DNA from: DATBAK01 sp036787815
GTDB taxonomy: Bacteria; Actinomycetota; Acidimicrobiia; IMCC26256; PALSA-610
Assembly (NCBI GenBank): GCA_036787815.1
Contig: DAIQOP010000032.1
Coordinates: 1-20,486, forward strand
DNA: 20,486 bases
Reading direction: 5' to 3'
Numbering within the stretch: position 1 is the stretch's first letter; each line of letters opens with the position of its first letter. The notes beneath the pieces were generated by a model. It was not told the DNA's origin. It made no database searches and worked only from the letters and a program-made list of their open reading frames with translations. Position numbers and translations under genes: made by a program. Below are positions 1 to 7,914 of the stretch, in pieces.

Positions 1-1109
1 GGGTGGATCGACGGCGGGGTGCTGATCGTGCCGCAGTCGACGCAGCGCCCGCCGAGCAGCCCGAGCATCTCGTCGGCGCCCCGCACGAACATCGCGCTCT
101 CGGGCGGCACGCCCATCGGGATCGTCTCGCCGCCGGCGACGAGCTGACCGCGAGCGCGCAGTGCCGCGGTGTAGGTGATCTCGCTTCCTTCGCTCAGCAC
201 CCGCGCCACGGAGGTCGCGCCGGGCACGGGCCGGTCGGCGTGCACCGCGACACCGGTCGCCCGGCCACCGCCGTAGGCGACGATGCCGATCGTGCCCGCC
301 GCGTCGAGCGAGCCGATCGCACCGAGCAGTGCGGCGGCGGCGCCCGTGTCGCCGAGCTCCGCGTAGACGGACGCGGAAGGCGGTGTGGTGCTGCCGGCCC
401 GCTTGGCCAACGTCGCGCCGAGCCGGCCGTCGGGGTCGGGGAGCGACCATGCGCGCGGCTCGAGGGTGGCGAGCGGCTCGATCACCGCGGTCGCGATCGG
501 GAGGAAGATCTCTTCGCGGAAGAGGCGCCCGTCGTAGAGGTCGCGGGTCTCGGTGTCGGCATCGCCGCGGTAGCGATCGACGACCGGATGGTGGCGCGTG
601 ATGCGGGCACCGATGGAGCCCGCGCCGCCCTCGGCCGAGAGCACGATCGCGGCGGCTCCCGCACCCGAGCGCGATTCTGCGCCGGTACCGAGCCCCGGCC
701 GCAGCGCGTCGGACGCGATCACGAGGGCGATGCGCGCGCTCCCCGCGGCGATCGCATCGGCCGCCGCCGCGAGCGCGTCGATCCCGGAGTGCGTCGACCC
801 CGAGAGCAGCGCACCGCCCGACTCGGCCGCGAGACCGAGGGCGCCGGCGAGGAACGAATGGCTCGGCCCTTCGGCGAACGGGGGGCGGGTGGTGCCCCAC
901 CACAGACCGTCGACGACGTTGGCGTCGAGACCGGCCGCTTCGAGGGCCCGGCTGCCGGCCTCCCAGGCGAGGGTGAGCGTGTCTTCGTCGGGCGCGCACA
1001 GGGCCGCCTGACCGCGCCCACCACCACGGCCCCAGGCCTCGGCGACGGCGGCGGCGGGGAGCCGGAACATCGGCGCAGCGGCGCCGACGGCCACGATTCG
1101 AGCGTTCAC
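1..1109 (-). CDS. Thiolase-fold / DUF35 (OB-fold) fusion protein, partial
   Basis: I translated the minus strand from a GTG at 1109, preceded by AAGGAGG; 369 codons stay open to the left edge, so the C-terminus is missing. Residues 1 to about 290 resemble the HMG-CoA synthase/thiolase superfamily, with an alternating G/A-rich core, LVIASDAL near 129-136, a GDTGAA motif at 253-258 and an AYGGGRATG segment near 278-286. From about 350 the sequence enters a zinc ribbon (GGRCVDCG), the usual start of a DUF35/OB-fold acyl-CoA-binding module. Such proteins act on acyl-CoA thioesters in the cytoplasm as condensing enzymes, aldolases or scaffolds. Where relatives carry the catalytic Cys, this protein reads LLSGSTHSGIDAL (101-113), with no Cys. 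A classical thiolase or HMG-CoA synthase reaction is therefore unlikely; an aldolase-like role as in Ltp2 is possible. The start is supported by the ribosome-binding site and by divergence from the next gene. The exact substrate is unknown. Confidence 0.85.
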   Translation of the reverse strand, partial: MNARIVAVGAAAPMFRLPAAAVAEAWGRGGGRGQAALCAPDEDTLTLAWEAGSRALEAAGLDANVVDGLWWGTTRPPFAEGPSHSFLAGALGLAAESGGALLSGSTHSGIDALAAAADAIAAGSARIALVIASDALRPGLGTGAESRSGAGAAAIVLSAEGGAGSIGARITRHHPVVDRYRGDADTETRDLYDGRLFREEIFLPIATAVIEPLATLEPRAWSLPDPDGRLGATLAKRAGSTTPPSASVYAELGDTGAAAALLGAIGSLDAAGTIGIVAYGGGRATGVAVHADRPVPGATSVARVLSEGSEITYTAALRARGQLVAGGETIPMGVPPESAMFVRGADEMLGLLGGRCVDCGTISTPPSIH

Positions 1110-1183
1110 GGCCCTCCTTGGAGCAATGGTGAGTCCGGGGATCGGAGAGCCTACGCGTTCGCGGTCTCCCGGCATCAGGAGAG

Positions 1184-1211
1184 CGGCGCCCAAGGGTCAA
1201 GAGGGGCGCCG
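1184..1211. promoter_or_regulatory. Perfect 8-bp inverted repeat in the leader of the c-di-GMP gene
   Basis: CGGCGCCC at 1184-1191 is matched exactly by GGGCGCCG at 1204-1211, with a 12-nt spacer. It lies 19 nt upstream of the GTG at 1231, inside the 121-bp gap between two divergent genes. It could be an RNA hairpin near the ribosome-binding site or an operator. In DNA this GC-rich an 8-bp repeat can arise by chance, so a function is not established. Confidence 0.35.
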
Positions 1212-1230
1212 AACCGGTCGATGAGGGACC

Positions 1231-3546
1231 GTGCAGGGGACAGGTGTCGTCGCGGTCGAGGAGCGGGAGGCAACGCCGGCGTCGGCTCCCGACGGCGCGC
1301 GCCGCCCGGTGTTCAACCCGTCGCAGCTGGCCACGTTGCTCGTGGTGCCGCTCTACGTGATCGGACGCGAGCACGGTTGGGTCGCGCACGTGCCCCTCTG
1401 GGTGCTCGTCGGTTCGCTGCTGGTCACCCAGGTGGGCACCGTGGTCGCGTCGTTGACGTGGCCGAACCCGCGGACCACGTTCGAGATATGGGCGCGCGTC
1501 GGCGTGATGCAGGTCGGGATCGCGGTGTGCATCTACGTCACCGGTTGGGGCGCGACGCTCGCACTCGGCTTCGTGTTCGGTGCCGCGGAGAGCATCCGAG
1601 TCGTCGGCTCACGTGCCGCGCGCGCCGCCGGGGTGATGACGGTCGCGTCGATCGTCGTGGGCGAGCTCCTCGTCGGTGCGGGTGCGGTGTCGTCGTTGCT
1701 CCCGCAGCCGCAAGGGCACGGGCTCGCGGTGTTCGAAGCCCTGGGTGCCGCGCTCGTCATCGCGCTGCTCGGCTGGGCGACCTCGGAGAAGGAACAGGTC
1801 GAGGAGACCGTGCGTCGCAGCGAGGAACGCTTCCGCGCGCTCGTGCAGCACGGCTCCGACGTGATCATGGTGATCGACCTCGACGGCACGGTGCTCTACG
1901 TGAGCCCGTCGATCGGGCGCGCGCTCGGTTACGACCCGGAGATGATCACCCGCCTCACGGGCAATTTCGTCAGCGAGGCCGATGCCCTGCGGGCCCGCAC
2001 CTTCCTCGGCGCCGTCGCCGCGGGCGAGATCGGCGAAGCGGCGTGGATGGAACTGCGCGTGCACCATGCCAACGGCTCGCTGCGCTGGTTCGAGGTCGGG
2101 GTCACGAACCGGCTCGACGACCCGAGCGTGCGCGGCATGGTCTGCAACATGCGTGACGTCACCGAGCGCAAGGGCATCGAGGCCGAGTTGGCCCACCGCG
2201 CGCACCACGATCCGCTCACGACGCTGCCCAACCGGACGAGCTTCCTCACGAGCCTCGAGGCCGCGCTCGAGTCGGGGATCGCGACGGGCGCCACGCTCGC
2301 CGTGCTCTTCCTCGATCTCGACCGGTTCAAGCTGGTGAACGACGGCCTCGGCCACGATGCCGGCGACCGGTTGCTCTTCGACGTCGCGAACCGCCTGCGT
2401 TCGTGCGTACGGCCGAAGGACATCGTCGCGCGCTTCGGCGGCGACGAGTTCACCCTGCTCCTCGACGACATCGAGACCGTTGCCGAGGCCACCGTGATCG
2501 CGCAGCGCATCACCGACTGCCTGAGCCTGCCGATCGACTTCGAGGGTCACGAGATCGTGTTGTCGGCGAGCGTCGGCGTCGCGCTCTCCACCGCCGGGTC
2601 GCAGTCGGCCGGCGAGCTGCTACGCCACGCCGATCTCGCGATGTACGTCGCGAAGGACAAGGGCCGCTCGCGGTGGGAGGTCTACGACGACGTCGAAGCG
2701 CCGCTGATGGGTGGCCGGCTCGAGCTCGAGAGCGAGCTGTGGCAGGCGATCGACGACGGAGAGCTCATCGTTCGGTTCCAACCCGAGTTCTCGCTCACGA
2801 CCGGCGAGGTCGTCGCCGTCGAGGCGTTGGTCCGCTGGCCGCATCCGACGCGCGGATTGCTCGAGCCCGACGAGTTCATCCCGCTCGCGGAGGAGACGAG
2901 TCTCATCGTCGCCCTCGACCGGTACGTGCTGCGCGAGGCGTGCCGGTGCGCGCGCCAGTGGCGGGATCGGCGCCGGCCGGGGGAGCGGATCGTCGTCTCG
3001 GTGAACCTCTCTCCCCGATTCGTCCGCCAACCCGGCGTGGTCGCCGACATCATGGCGACCCTGCGCGAGGTCGATGCCGACCCGAGATGCCTCCAGATCG
3101 AGATCACCGAACGCACGGCGTTGACCGACGTCGAGCGCACGGTCGAGACGCTCGAGCAGCTCCGGCGGCTCGGGGTCAGGGTGGCGATCGACGACTTCGG
3201 TACGGGCTACTCGTCGCTCGGGTACCTGAAACGGCTCCCCATCGACGTCGTCAAGCTCGATCGCAGCTTCGTCGAGAGCATGGACGTGCTCGAGTCCGAC
3301 GTGGCGATCGTGCAGGCCGTGATCACGATGGCCCACGCGTTGGGAATGAAGGTGACCGCCGAGGGCGTGGAGCGGGTCGAGCAGACCGCGCGGCTCCGCC
3401 GGCTCGGATGCGACACCGCGATGGGCTGGTACTGGACGAGCGCGGTCGACGCGGCCGCGATGCTCGACATCCTCGGCGACGGCGATGAGCGCGCCGACCG
3501 CGGTGTGCTGTCGATGAGCCACGCCCGCATCGGGACGGATCGCTGA
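1231..3546 (+). CDS. Membrane-anchored PAS-GGDEF-EAL cyclic-di-GMP protein
   Basis: This 771-residue protein is a dual-domain c-di-GMP enzyme of the inner membrane. Residues about 28-182 hold several hydrophobic segments that form a membrane sensor unit; I do not recognise it as a named MASE domain. A PAS domain follows at about 195-315 (RSEERFRALVQHGSD to RDVTERK). The GGDEF domain (about 330-487) has an intact GGDEF at 403-407 and an inhibitory I-site RPKD at 394-397, exactly five residues upstream. The EAL domain (about 492-745) has EAL at 531-533, IEITERTAL, DDFGTGYSSL, VKLDRSFV and TAEGVE, all expected for metal and substrate binding. Both synthesis of c-di-GMP from GTP and hydrolysis to pGpG therefore look possible. 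The GTG start is preceded by AGGGA; no better upstream start is seen. It stands alone, divergent from the thiolase-like gene and convergent with the propeller lipoprotein. Confidence 0.93.
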   Translation: MQGTGVVAVEEREATPASAPDGARRPVFNPSQLATLLVVPLYVIGREHGWVAHVPLWVLVGSLLVTQVGTVVASLTWPNPRTTFEIWARVGVMQVGIAVCIYVTGWGATLALGFVFGAAESIRVVGSRAARAAGVMTVASIVVGELLVGAGAVSSLLPQPQGHGLAVFEALGAALVIALLGWATSEKEQVEETVRRSEERFRALVQHGSDVIMVIDLDGTVLYVSPSIGRALGYDPEMITRLTGNFVSEADALRARTFLGAVAAGEIGEAAWMELRVHHANGSLRWFEVGVTNRLDDPSVRGMVCNMRDVTERKGIEAELAHRAHHDPLTTLPNRTSFLTSLEAALESGIATGATLAVLFLDLDRFKLVNDGLGHDAGDRLLFDVANRLRSCVRPKDIVARFGGDEFTLLLDDIETVAEATVIAQRITDCLSLPIDFEGHEIVLSASVGVALSTAGSQSAGELLRHADLAMYVAKDKGRSRWEVYDDVEAPLMGGRLELESELWQAIDDGELIVRFQPEFSLTTGEVVAVEALVRWPHPTRGLLEPDEFIPLAEETSLIVALDRYVLREACRCARQWRDRRRPGERIVVSVNLSPRFVRQPGVVADIMATLREVDADPRCLQIEITERTALTDVERTVETLEQLRRLGVRVAIDDFGTGYSSLGYLKRLPIDVVKLDRSFVESMDVLESDVAIVQAVITMAHALGMKVTAEGVERVEQTARLRRLGCDTAMGWYWTSAVDAAAMLDILGDGDERADRGVLSMSHARIGTDR

Positions 3547-3561
3547 CACACGCGTCGTGGA

Positions 3562-4758
3562 TCACGCGCCGGGCAGCCAGATCCCGATCCCGTAGGGAGC
3601 CTGCAGCCCGGTGTCGATCACTTCCGGCGGTCGGGGCACGCCCTGCACGAAGGTGATGCGCCTCACGGTTCCGGTGCGGAGGCCGGCGACCGTCGTCGCG
3701 TTGTGCACGATCAATCCGGGATCGGCGTAGTAGAGCGTCCCGCTCGGGTCGACGGCGAGCCCCACGGGCGTGCCGGTGGAGAACGGTCGATGACCGAGCA
3801 CCTCGCCGCTCGGTGGCGCGAGCACGCGGCGCACGAAGCGCCCGTCGGGTGTGACTTCGGCGATCACGCCGGTGGTCGGATTCGAGACGAAGAAGTCGCC
3901 GTTCGGCGCGACGGCGAGCGCGGCCGGGCTCGACAACACCTGCGCCGCGGGTGCCTGGAGCCACGGGGTGTGCACGACCCCGCCCGCGAGCGCGGCCCCG
4001 GTCGCGTCGTGGAGGGTGCAGCCGCCGGTGGCGCCCGACGATGTCGGGAGGGCCGACACGAGGAAGCTGCCGACGGATGCCCCGCGGGATTCGGCCACGA
4101 GCACGCGGTCGGTGTCGACGAGCACGCCTTCGGGTGCCGCGAGTGCCACGGCCACCTTGCACGACGCCACGCTGTCGGCCTCGAACGGTGGGAACCACTC
4201 GATGAGCTGGCCGTTGGGGCTGCCGGCGCGTTGGTTGCCCAGGTCGGTGGTGAGCAGGCGGCCGTCGGCGAGGAAGCTGCACCCGAAGGGAGTGGCCCCG
4301 TCGGGGCTCGGTTGGAAGGTCGGCACGAGCCGCGCGACCTCCTTCGCGGAGAGCTTGCCGATCGCGCGCCCCGAGAGCTCGAACACGCCCCAGCCGACCT
4401 GCCCGTCGGCGGCCGCGGTGCGGTCGACCGCGACGAATCGGTTCGGGGTGGTGGGATCGAAGCAGATCTGGCCGCTTACGTCGACGCCGTTGCGATCGGC
4501 AGCCGGCGACGGCACGACGGTCTGGGTGACGAGCGGTCGCGTCGTCGCGTACGCGTCGAGCCGGCTGGCCTGCGCGCTGAGCACGATCGCAGGCGAGATG
4601 GGAGCCGTCGTGGTGGTCGTGGAGACCCCGCCGCCGCCCGTCGTGACCGGGGTCTTCGCGCTCGTCGGCTTCGTCTGCGAGCGCGTGTCGTTGCCGTGGC
4701 ACGCGCTCGCCAGCAGCGTGACCGCCACGGCGAGCGCGGCCGAACGGCGGATGCTCAT
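3562..4758 (-). CDS. Secreted NHL/SMP-30-like beta-propeller lipoprotein
   Basis: The 398-residue product begins MSIRRSAALAVAVTLLASAC, a signal peptide with lipidation Cys at 20. A Thr-rich spacer (VSTTTTTAPISP) follows, then a domain made of short repeated blades such as SPAALAVAPNGDFFVSNP, GLAVDPSGTLYYADPG and GCSFLADGRLLTTDLG. These are typical of NHL or gluconolactonase-like propellers. It should sit on the outer face of the membrane and bind a ligand or act as a scaffold; no catalytic residues can be assigned with confidence. The ATG overlaps the stop of the upstream hydrolase as ATGA, which selects this start over longer in-frame extensions and implies translational coupling. It is the last gene of the minus-strand operon that begins with the ABC ATPase. 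The 15-bp gap to the convergent c-di-GMP gene leaves little room for a terminator. Confidence 0.88.
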   Translation of the reverse strand: MSIRRSAALAVAVTLLASACHGNDTRSQTKPTSAKTPVTTGGGGVSTTTTTAPISPAIVLSAQASRLDAYATTRPLVTQTVVPSPAADRNGVDVSGQICFDPTTPNRFVAVDRTAAADGQVGWGVFELSGRAIGKLSAKEVARLVPTFQPSPDGATPFGCSFLADGRLLTTDLGNQRAGSPNGQLIEWFPPFEADSVASCKVAVALAAPEGVLVDTDRVLVAESRGASVGSFLVSALPTSSGATGGCTLHDATGAALAGGVVHTPWLQAPAAQVLSSPAALAVAPNGDFFVSNPTTGVIAEVTPDGRFVRRVLAPPSGEVLGHRPFSTGTPVGLAVDPSGTLYYADPGLIVHNATTVAGLRTGTVRRITFVQGVPRPPEVIDTGLQAPYGIGIWLPGA

Positions 4759-5873
4759 CGCGACAGTTGGCGCGTGAGGGTGGCGACGCGGATGTCGGGG
4801 GAGGTGATCGTGAGCGTGTTGATCGCGCGCAGGTACCGGTCGAGGAATTCGTTCGTCACCTGCAGTACCGCCGCGCCCACGGGTGTGCTCGGACCCCAGT
4901 ACGGCTGAATGTGCTTGCCGCTCACGGTGAGGAGGTACTTCGGTGTGCTCGCGGCGAGGTACGCCTGCTTCCCGAGGGTGTAGGGCACCACGTCGTCGTC
5001 GCGCGCGTGGGCGAAGAGGATCGGGGGCGCGGGCGAGGTGAAGAACCTGGTCTTGAACGCCGGTGCCATCTCTCCGGCGAGGATGATCGCGGCCTTCACC
5101 CGCCGGTCGCGGCAGCACTGGTTCCCCACCAGGCCGAGCACCGTCCACGCACCCATCGAGTGGCCGACGGCTCCGACGCGGCGCGCGTCGAGCAGCCCGT
5201 GCATCCACGAGTTGGGATCGACGTTGTCACCGAGCACCTTGGTGAGCACGAAGCTGAGGTCGCCCGGTTGGCTCAGGAGATCGTCGTAGGTCGGACCACC
5301 CGGCGCGCGCGAGCGCGAGAGCGGGAACGCCGGCGCCACGACCACGTAGCCGCGCGACGCCCAGCTGGTGATGATCGGCGTGTAGGCCGCGGGTTCGCCG
5401 CCGTGACCGTGGGCGAACAGCACGACGGGGTACGGCCCGTGGGTGCGATCGGGTGTCGCGCCCCAGTGCACGTAGCTGCTCGCCGCGCCTTGAGCCGGGT
5501 ACCAGATCGTGGTGACGAGCTCGCGCCCGTTGTGGGCCCGGTAGTTGCCGTTGGCCGGAGTGGAACGCGACGCGTCGAACCAGTCGAAGGTGCGGGCGCC
5601 GATCCGCAGCGGGGCGGTCTGCACGGCGAGCGGGGGCAGCGTCGACGTGGTCGTGGTCGGCGCGACCGTCGTCGTGGGTGCGACGGTGGTGGTCGTGCTC
5701 GAGGTGCTCGCGCCGCTGGTGGTGATCGGCGCGCTCGTCGCCGGCACCGTCGATGCGCTCGTCGCCGCACCCGTGCAGGCCGTCGCGAGCAGCGCGACGG
5801 CGACGACCGGTACGAGGACTAGGCGCCGAGGCCGAGGAGACGTTCGCGCTTGAGCGCACGCGCGCCCGTCCAG
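4755..5873 (-). CDS. Alpha/beta-hydrolase lipoprotein (PAF-acetylhydrolase/cutinase-like); start uncertain
   Basis: The frame encodes a hydrophobic signal peptide ending LLATAC, a long Thr/Ser/Pro linker (repeated APTTT units), then an alpha/beta hydrolase. The oxyanion-side motif HGHGG, the nucleophile elbow GHSMG (Ser codon at 5157-5159), a candidate acid in HARDDDVVPY and a candidate His in SGKHIQPYW are all present. It should be an extracytoplasmic lipid-anchored esterase or lipase of the dienelactone-hydrolase/PAF-acetylhydrolase/polyester-hydrolase group; the substrate is unknown. The start is the odd point. Between the end of the upstream permease (TAG at 5819-5821) and the signal peptide there is no ATG, GTG or TTG in frame. 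The nearest plausible codon is a CTG at 5871-5873, giving 372 residues with a basic n-region. The only ATG further up (6128) lies deep in the permease gene. The 3' end overlaps the propeller gene by four bases. Function is well supported, the N-terminus is not. Confidence 0.8.
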   Translation of the reverse strand: MDGRACAQARTSPRPRRLVLVPVVAVALLATACTGAATSASTVPATSAPITTSGASTSSTTTTVAPTTTVAPTTTTSTLPPLAVQTAPLRIGARTFDWFDASRSTPANGNYRAHNGRELVTTIWYPAQGAASSYVHWGATPDRTHGPYPVVLFAHGHGGEPAAYTPIITSWASRGYVVVAPAFPLSRSRAPGGPTYDDLLSQPGDLSFVLTKVLGDNVDPNSWMHGLLDARRVGAVGHSMGAWTVLGLVGNQCCRDRRVKAAIILAGEMAPAFKTRFFTSPAPPILFAHARDDDVVPYTLGKQAYLAASTPKYLLTVSGKHIQPYWGPSTPVGAAVLQVTNEFLDRYLRAINTLTITSPDIRVATLTRQLSR

Positions 5874-6646
5874 AGCACGATCAGCGCGCCGACCCAGGCG
5901 CCGAGCCCGAGCAGCCCACCGAAGATGCGTGCCCGCGAGAGCGAGCCGGTCGAGAGGCCGTAGGCGAGGATCACCAGCGGCAGGGTCACGAGCGCCGATG
6001 CCTGTTGCGCCGCGGCCGCGCTCGTGACGCGCGACGAGATGCGCAGGATGATTCCGACGACGAGGGCGAGGAACGGGGGCACCACCCACAGGACGAGGAT
6101 CCACCAGTTGGCCGTAGGGAAGAACCAACCGCCCACTTGTGGTCCGACGATCAGGTTCACGATGAGCGAGTAGAGGAGGAATCCGACCGCGGCGGTGAGA
6201 TAGCCGGGCAGGAGGCTCGCGATGAGCTTACCGACGAAGATCTCGCGTTCCGAGGCAGGCGAGTGGGCGAGGAACTCGCCGCTGCCGCGCTCGCGCTCGC
6301 CGATGATCGTCTGCGATCCGACCGCCGACGACACGGTGAGCGGCACGATGATCGCGAGCGGCGCGAAGAGGTAGACGGCCAGCGCGTAGGCCGCCTGCAC
6401 GTTGGCGCTGCGGCCGGCGGTCTGCTGCTGGATCGACTTGGGCATCGAGCCCATGAGGTTGCCGATCTGGGTGACGAGGCCGGCGTCCTTGATCGTCGAG
6501 AGGCTGAGGAACAGCGCCCCCGGCAGCACGACGAAGAACATCGCGGCGATGATGCCGAGCGGGAGCCAGAAGTCGCGGCTGCTGCGCAGCTGGCGGAGAT
6601 CGGTTCGGGCGATGATCCAGGCCCGGCGCGTCGAGAAGGTCGTCAT
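5819..6646 (-). CDS. ABC-2 type transporter permease
   Basis: The 275-residue protein has about six transmembrane segments, near residues 26-50, 87-110, 140-168, 181-203, 215-233 and 242-260. Between the second and third lies the motif ERERGSGEFLAHSPASEREIFVGK, characteristic of ABC-2 permeases. It would pair with the ATPase encoded just upstream to export an unidentified substrate across the cytoplasmic membrane. The ATG overlaps the ATPase stop codon as ATGA (6643-6646), which fixes this start; longer in-frame extensions lie within the ATPase gene. Two secreted lipoproteins follow in the same transcription unit, so export of a cell-surface component is one possible job. Confidence 0.9.
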   Translation of the reverse strand: MTTFSTRRAWIIARTDLRQLRSSRDFWLPLGIIAAMFFVVLPGALFLSLSTIKDAGLVTQIGNLMGSMPKSIQQQTAGRSANVQAAYALAVYLFAPLAIIVPLTVSSAVGSQTIIGERERGSGEFLAHSPASEREIFVGKLIASLLPGYLTAAVGFLLYSLIVNLIVGPQVGGWFFPTANWWILVLWVVPPFLALVVGIILRISSRVTSAAAAQQASALVTLPLVILAYGLSTGSLSRARIFGGLLGLGAWVGALIVLWTGARALKRERLLGLGA

Positions 6647-7632
6647 GGCGCCACCGGCTCCCGTGAGGCGACCGGGGCGACCGGGGCGTTCGTGGGGAGG
6701 GCGGCGCCGTGCGGCTCGTGGGTGCCGCGGCGCACGGCGAAGTAGAGCTCTTCGAGGGTCGGCGAGCGGGGCTCGACGCGCGTGAGACGCACGCCCATGT
6801 CGACGAGCGCGGCCACGATCTCCGGCACCCGGTCGGCGTCGTCGAGACCCACGACCGCGTTGTTCACGCGTTCGTAGGAGAGCACGCCCGGCATCGCGCG
6901 TACCTGATCGAGCTGGGCGGGGTCTTCCGCGTCGAGCGCGACGGTGATGGAGCTCCAGAGGCTCTTCACGAGGTCGCGCGGCGAGCCCGACGCGAGGGTG
7001 TGGCCGTGGTCCATCACGACCACGTGGTCGGCGAGACCTTCGGCTTCGAGCAGGAGGTGCGTGCACATGAGCACGGTGCGCCCGTCGTGGGCCATCTCGC
7101 CGATGAGGCCGAGCACCGCGCGGGCCGACTCCGGGTCGAGGCCCGCGGTCGGCTCGTCGAGCAGGAGCAGGTCGGGTTCGTGGAGGGTGGCCCGGGCGAG
7201 CGCGAGGCGCGCCTTCATGCCGGTCGAGTAGCCGCCCACTTTCTTGGTGAGCGCGTCGACGATGCTGAACCGTGACGCGGCCCGGTGGATCGCGCCGTCG
7301 ACGTCGGCGACGTCCCAGAGGAGTGCCGCGTAGCGCAGGTTCTCGTAGCCCGAGAGGCGGTCGTAGAGCGCGGGGCGGGCGGGCACGACGCCGCAGCGCC
7401 GGCGCACCGACTCGCCCTCGGTCGCGGGGTCGACGCCGAAGACCCGCAGCGTGCCCGCGTGGGAGGGCAGCGCGCCCGTGACGAGGCGCACGGCCGTCGT
7501 CTTGCCGGCCCCGTTGGGCCCGAGGAGCATCGCGATCGTGCCGGCCGGGACCTCGAGGCTGAAGTCGTCGAGGGCGGCGACATCGCCGAAGTTGCGCGAC
7601 ACGTTGCGGAGTGAGACGACGGAGTCAGCCAT
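6643..7632 (-). CDS. ABC transporter ATP-binding protein
   Basis: The 329-residue nucleotide-binding subunit has Walker A GPNGAGKT (38-45), signature YSTGM (135-139), Walker B LLLLDE (155-160), a D-loop TAGLDPES and an H-loop His in CTHLL (192). The position usually held by the Q-loop Gln reads VVPARPALYD, without Gln. About 100 residues after the ATPase core resemble the C-terminal extensions of ABC-2 exporter ATPases. The ATG at 7632 gives MADSVVSLRNVSRNFG, the normal beginning of the family, with AGGGAT upstream; a longer in-frame start at 7704 would add a non-homologous N-terminus. It is first in a four-gene minus-strand operon and couples directly to the permease. Substrate unknown. Confidence 0.92.
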   Translation of the reverse strand: MADSVVSLRNVSRNFGDVAALDDFSLEVPAGTIAMLLGPNGAGKTTAVRLVTGALPSHAGTLRVFGVDPATEGESVRRRCGVVPARPALYDRLSGYENLRYAALLWDVADVDGAIHRAASRFSIVDALTKKVGGYSTGMKARLALARATLHEPDLLLLDEPTAGLDPESARAVLGLIGEMAHDGRTVLMCTHLLLEAEGLADHVVVMDHGHTLASGSPRDLVKSLWSSITVALDAEDPAQLDQVRAMPGVLSYERVNNAVVGLDDADRVPEIVAALVDMGVRLTRVEPRSPTLEELYFAVRRGTHEPHGAALPTNAPVAPVASREPVAP

Positions 7633-7708
7633 GGCGATCCCTGTCTCATCGGCCGTTCCGGCGCCCCACCGAAGCCATTCCGGGCCCGGGCGGCCGGCCC
7701 CCATGCTC

Positions 7709-7714
7709 TACGCT
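7709..7714 (+). promoter_or_regulatory. Possible -10 element of the tRNA-Cys gene
   Basis: TACGCT fits the relaxed actinobacterial -10 consensus TAnnnT and ends 12 nt before the mature tRNA 5' end. No convincing -35 hexamer is visible in the GC-rich upstream stretch, so this is tentative. Confidence 0.3.
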
Positions 7715-7726
7715 CCACTCTTTCCC

Positions 7727-7801
7727 GGCGGCGTAGCCGAGTGGCTCAGGCAAGGGTCTGCAAAACCCTGGACGTGGGTTCAATTCCCACCGCCGCCTCC
7801 A
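7727..7801 (+). tRNA. tRNA-Cys (anticodon GCA), CCA encoded
   Basis: The cloverleaf can be folded by hand. The acceptor stem is GGCGGCG (7727-7733) with CGCCGCC (7791-7797). The D arm closes with GCC/GGC (7736-7738 with 7749-7751). The anticodon stem is AGGGT/ACCCT (7753-7757 with 7765-7769), with loop CTGCAAA and anticodon GCA at 7760-7762. A 4-nt variable region follows, then T stem GTGGG/CCCAC around loop TTCAATT. The discriminator base is T at 7798, the known identity base of cysteine tRNAs, and CCA is encoded at 7799-7801. It lies in the gap between two divergent ABC modules. Confidence 0.96.
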
Positions 7802-7914
7802 ACCGAAGGCCTGTTCAGACCGCACTTTGGGCACTGAGTGGGCCAGAGAACATCCAGTGTCCGAAGAGCAGTCGCAGCTCGTTCCTCCACTCGGAAAGGA
7901 CGCGATCGGTCGCC

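Noticed and set aside
3..2156. Long plus-strand open frame opposite the thiolase-like gene and running into the c-di-GMP gene
   Set aside because: Arg/Ala/Gly-rich translation without domains; it is the antisense/out-of-frame shadow of two well-supported genes in GC-rich DNA.
5640..5735. Tandem repeat at the DNA level in the hydrolase linker
   Set aside because: The repeated Val/Thr codons reflect the Thr/Pro-rich lipoprotein linker (APTTT units), common in actinobacterial lipoproteins; not an independent repeat element.
7829..7862. Hairpin GGGCACTG/CAGTGTCC after the tRNA as a terminator
   Set aside because: Eight-pair stem with one G-U and an 18-nt loop but no T-run; too weak to call a terminator.
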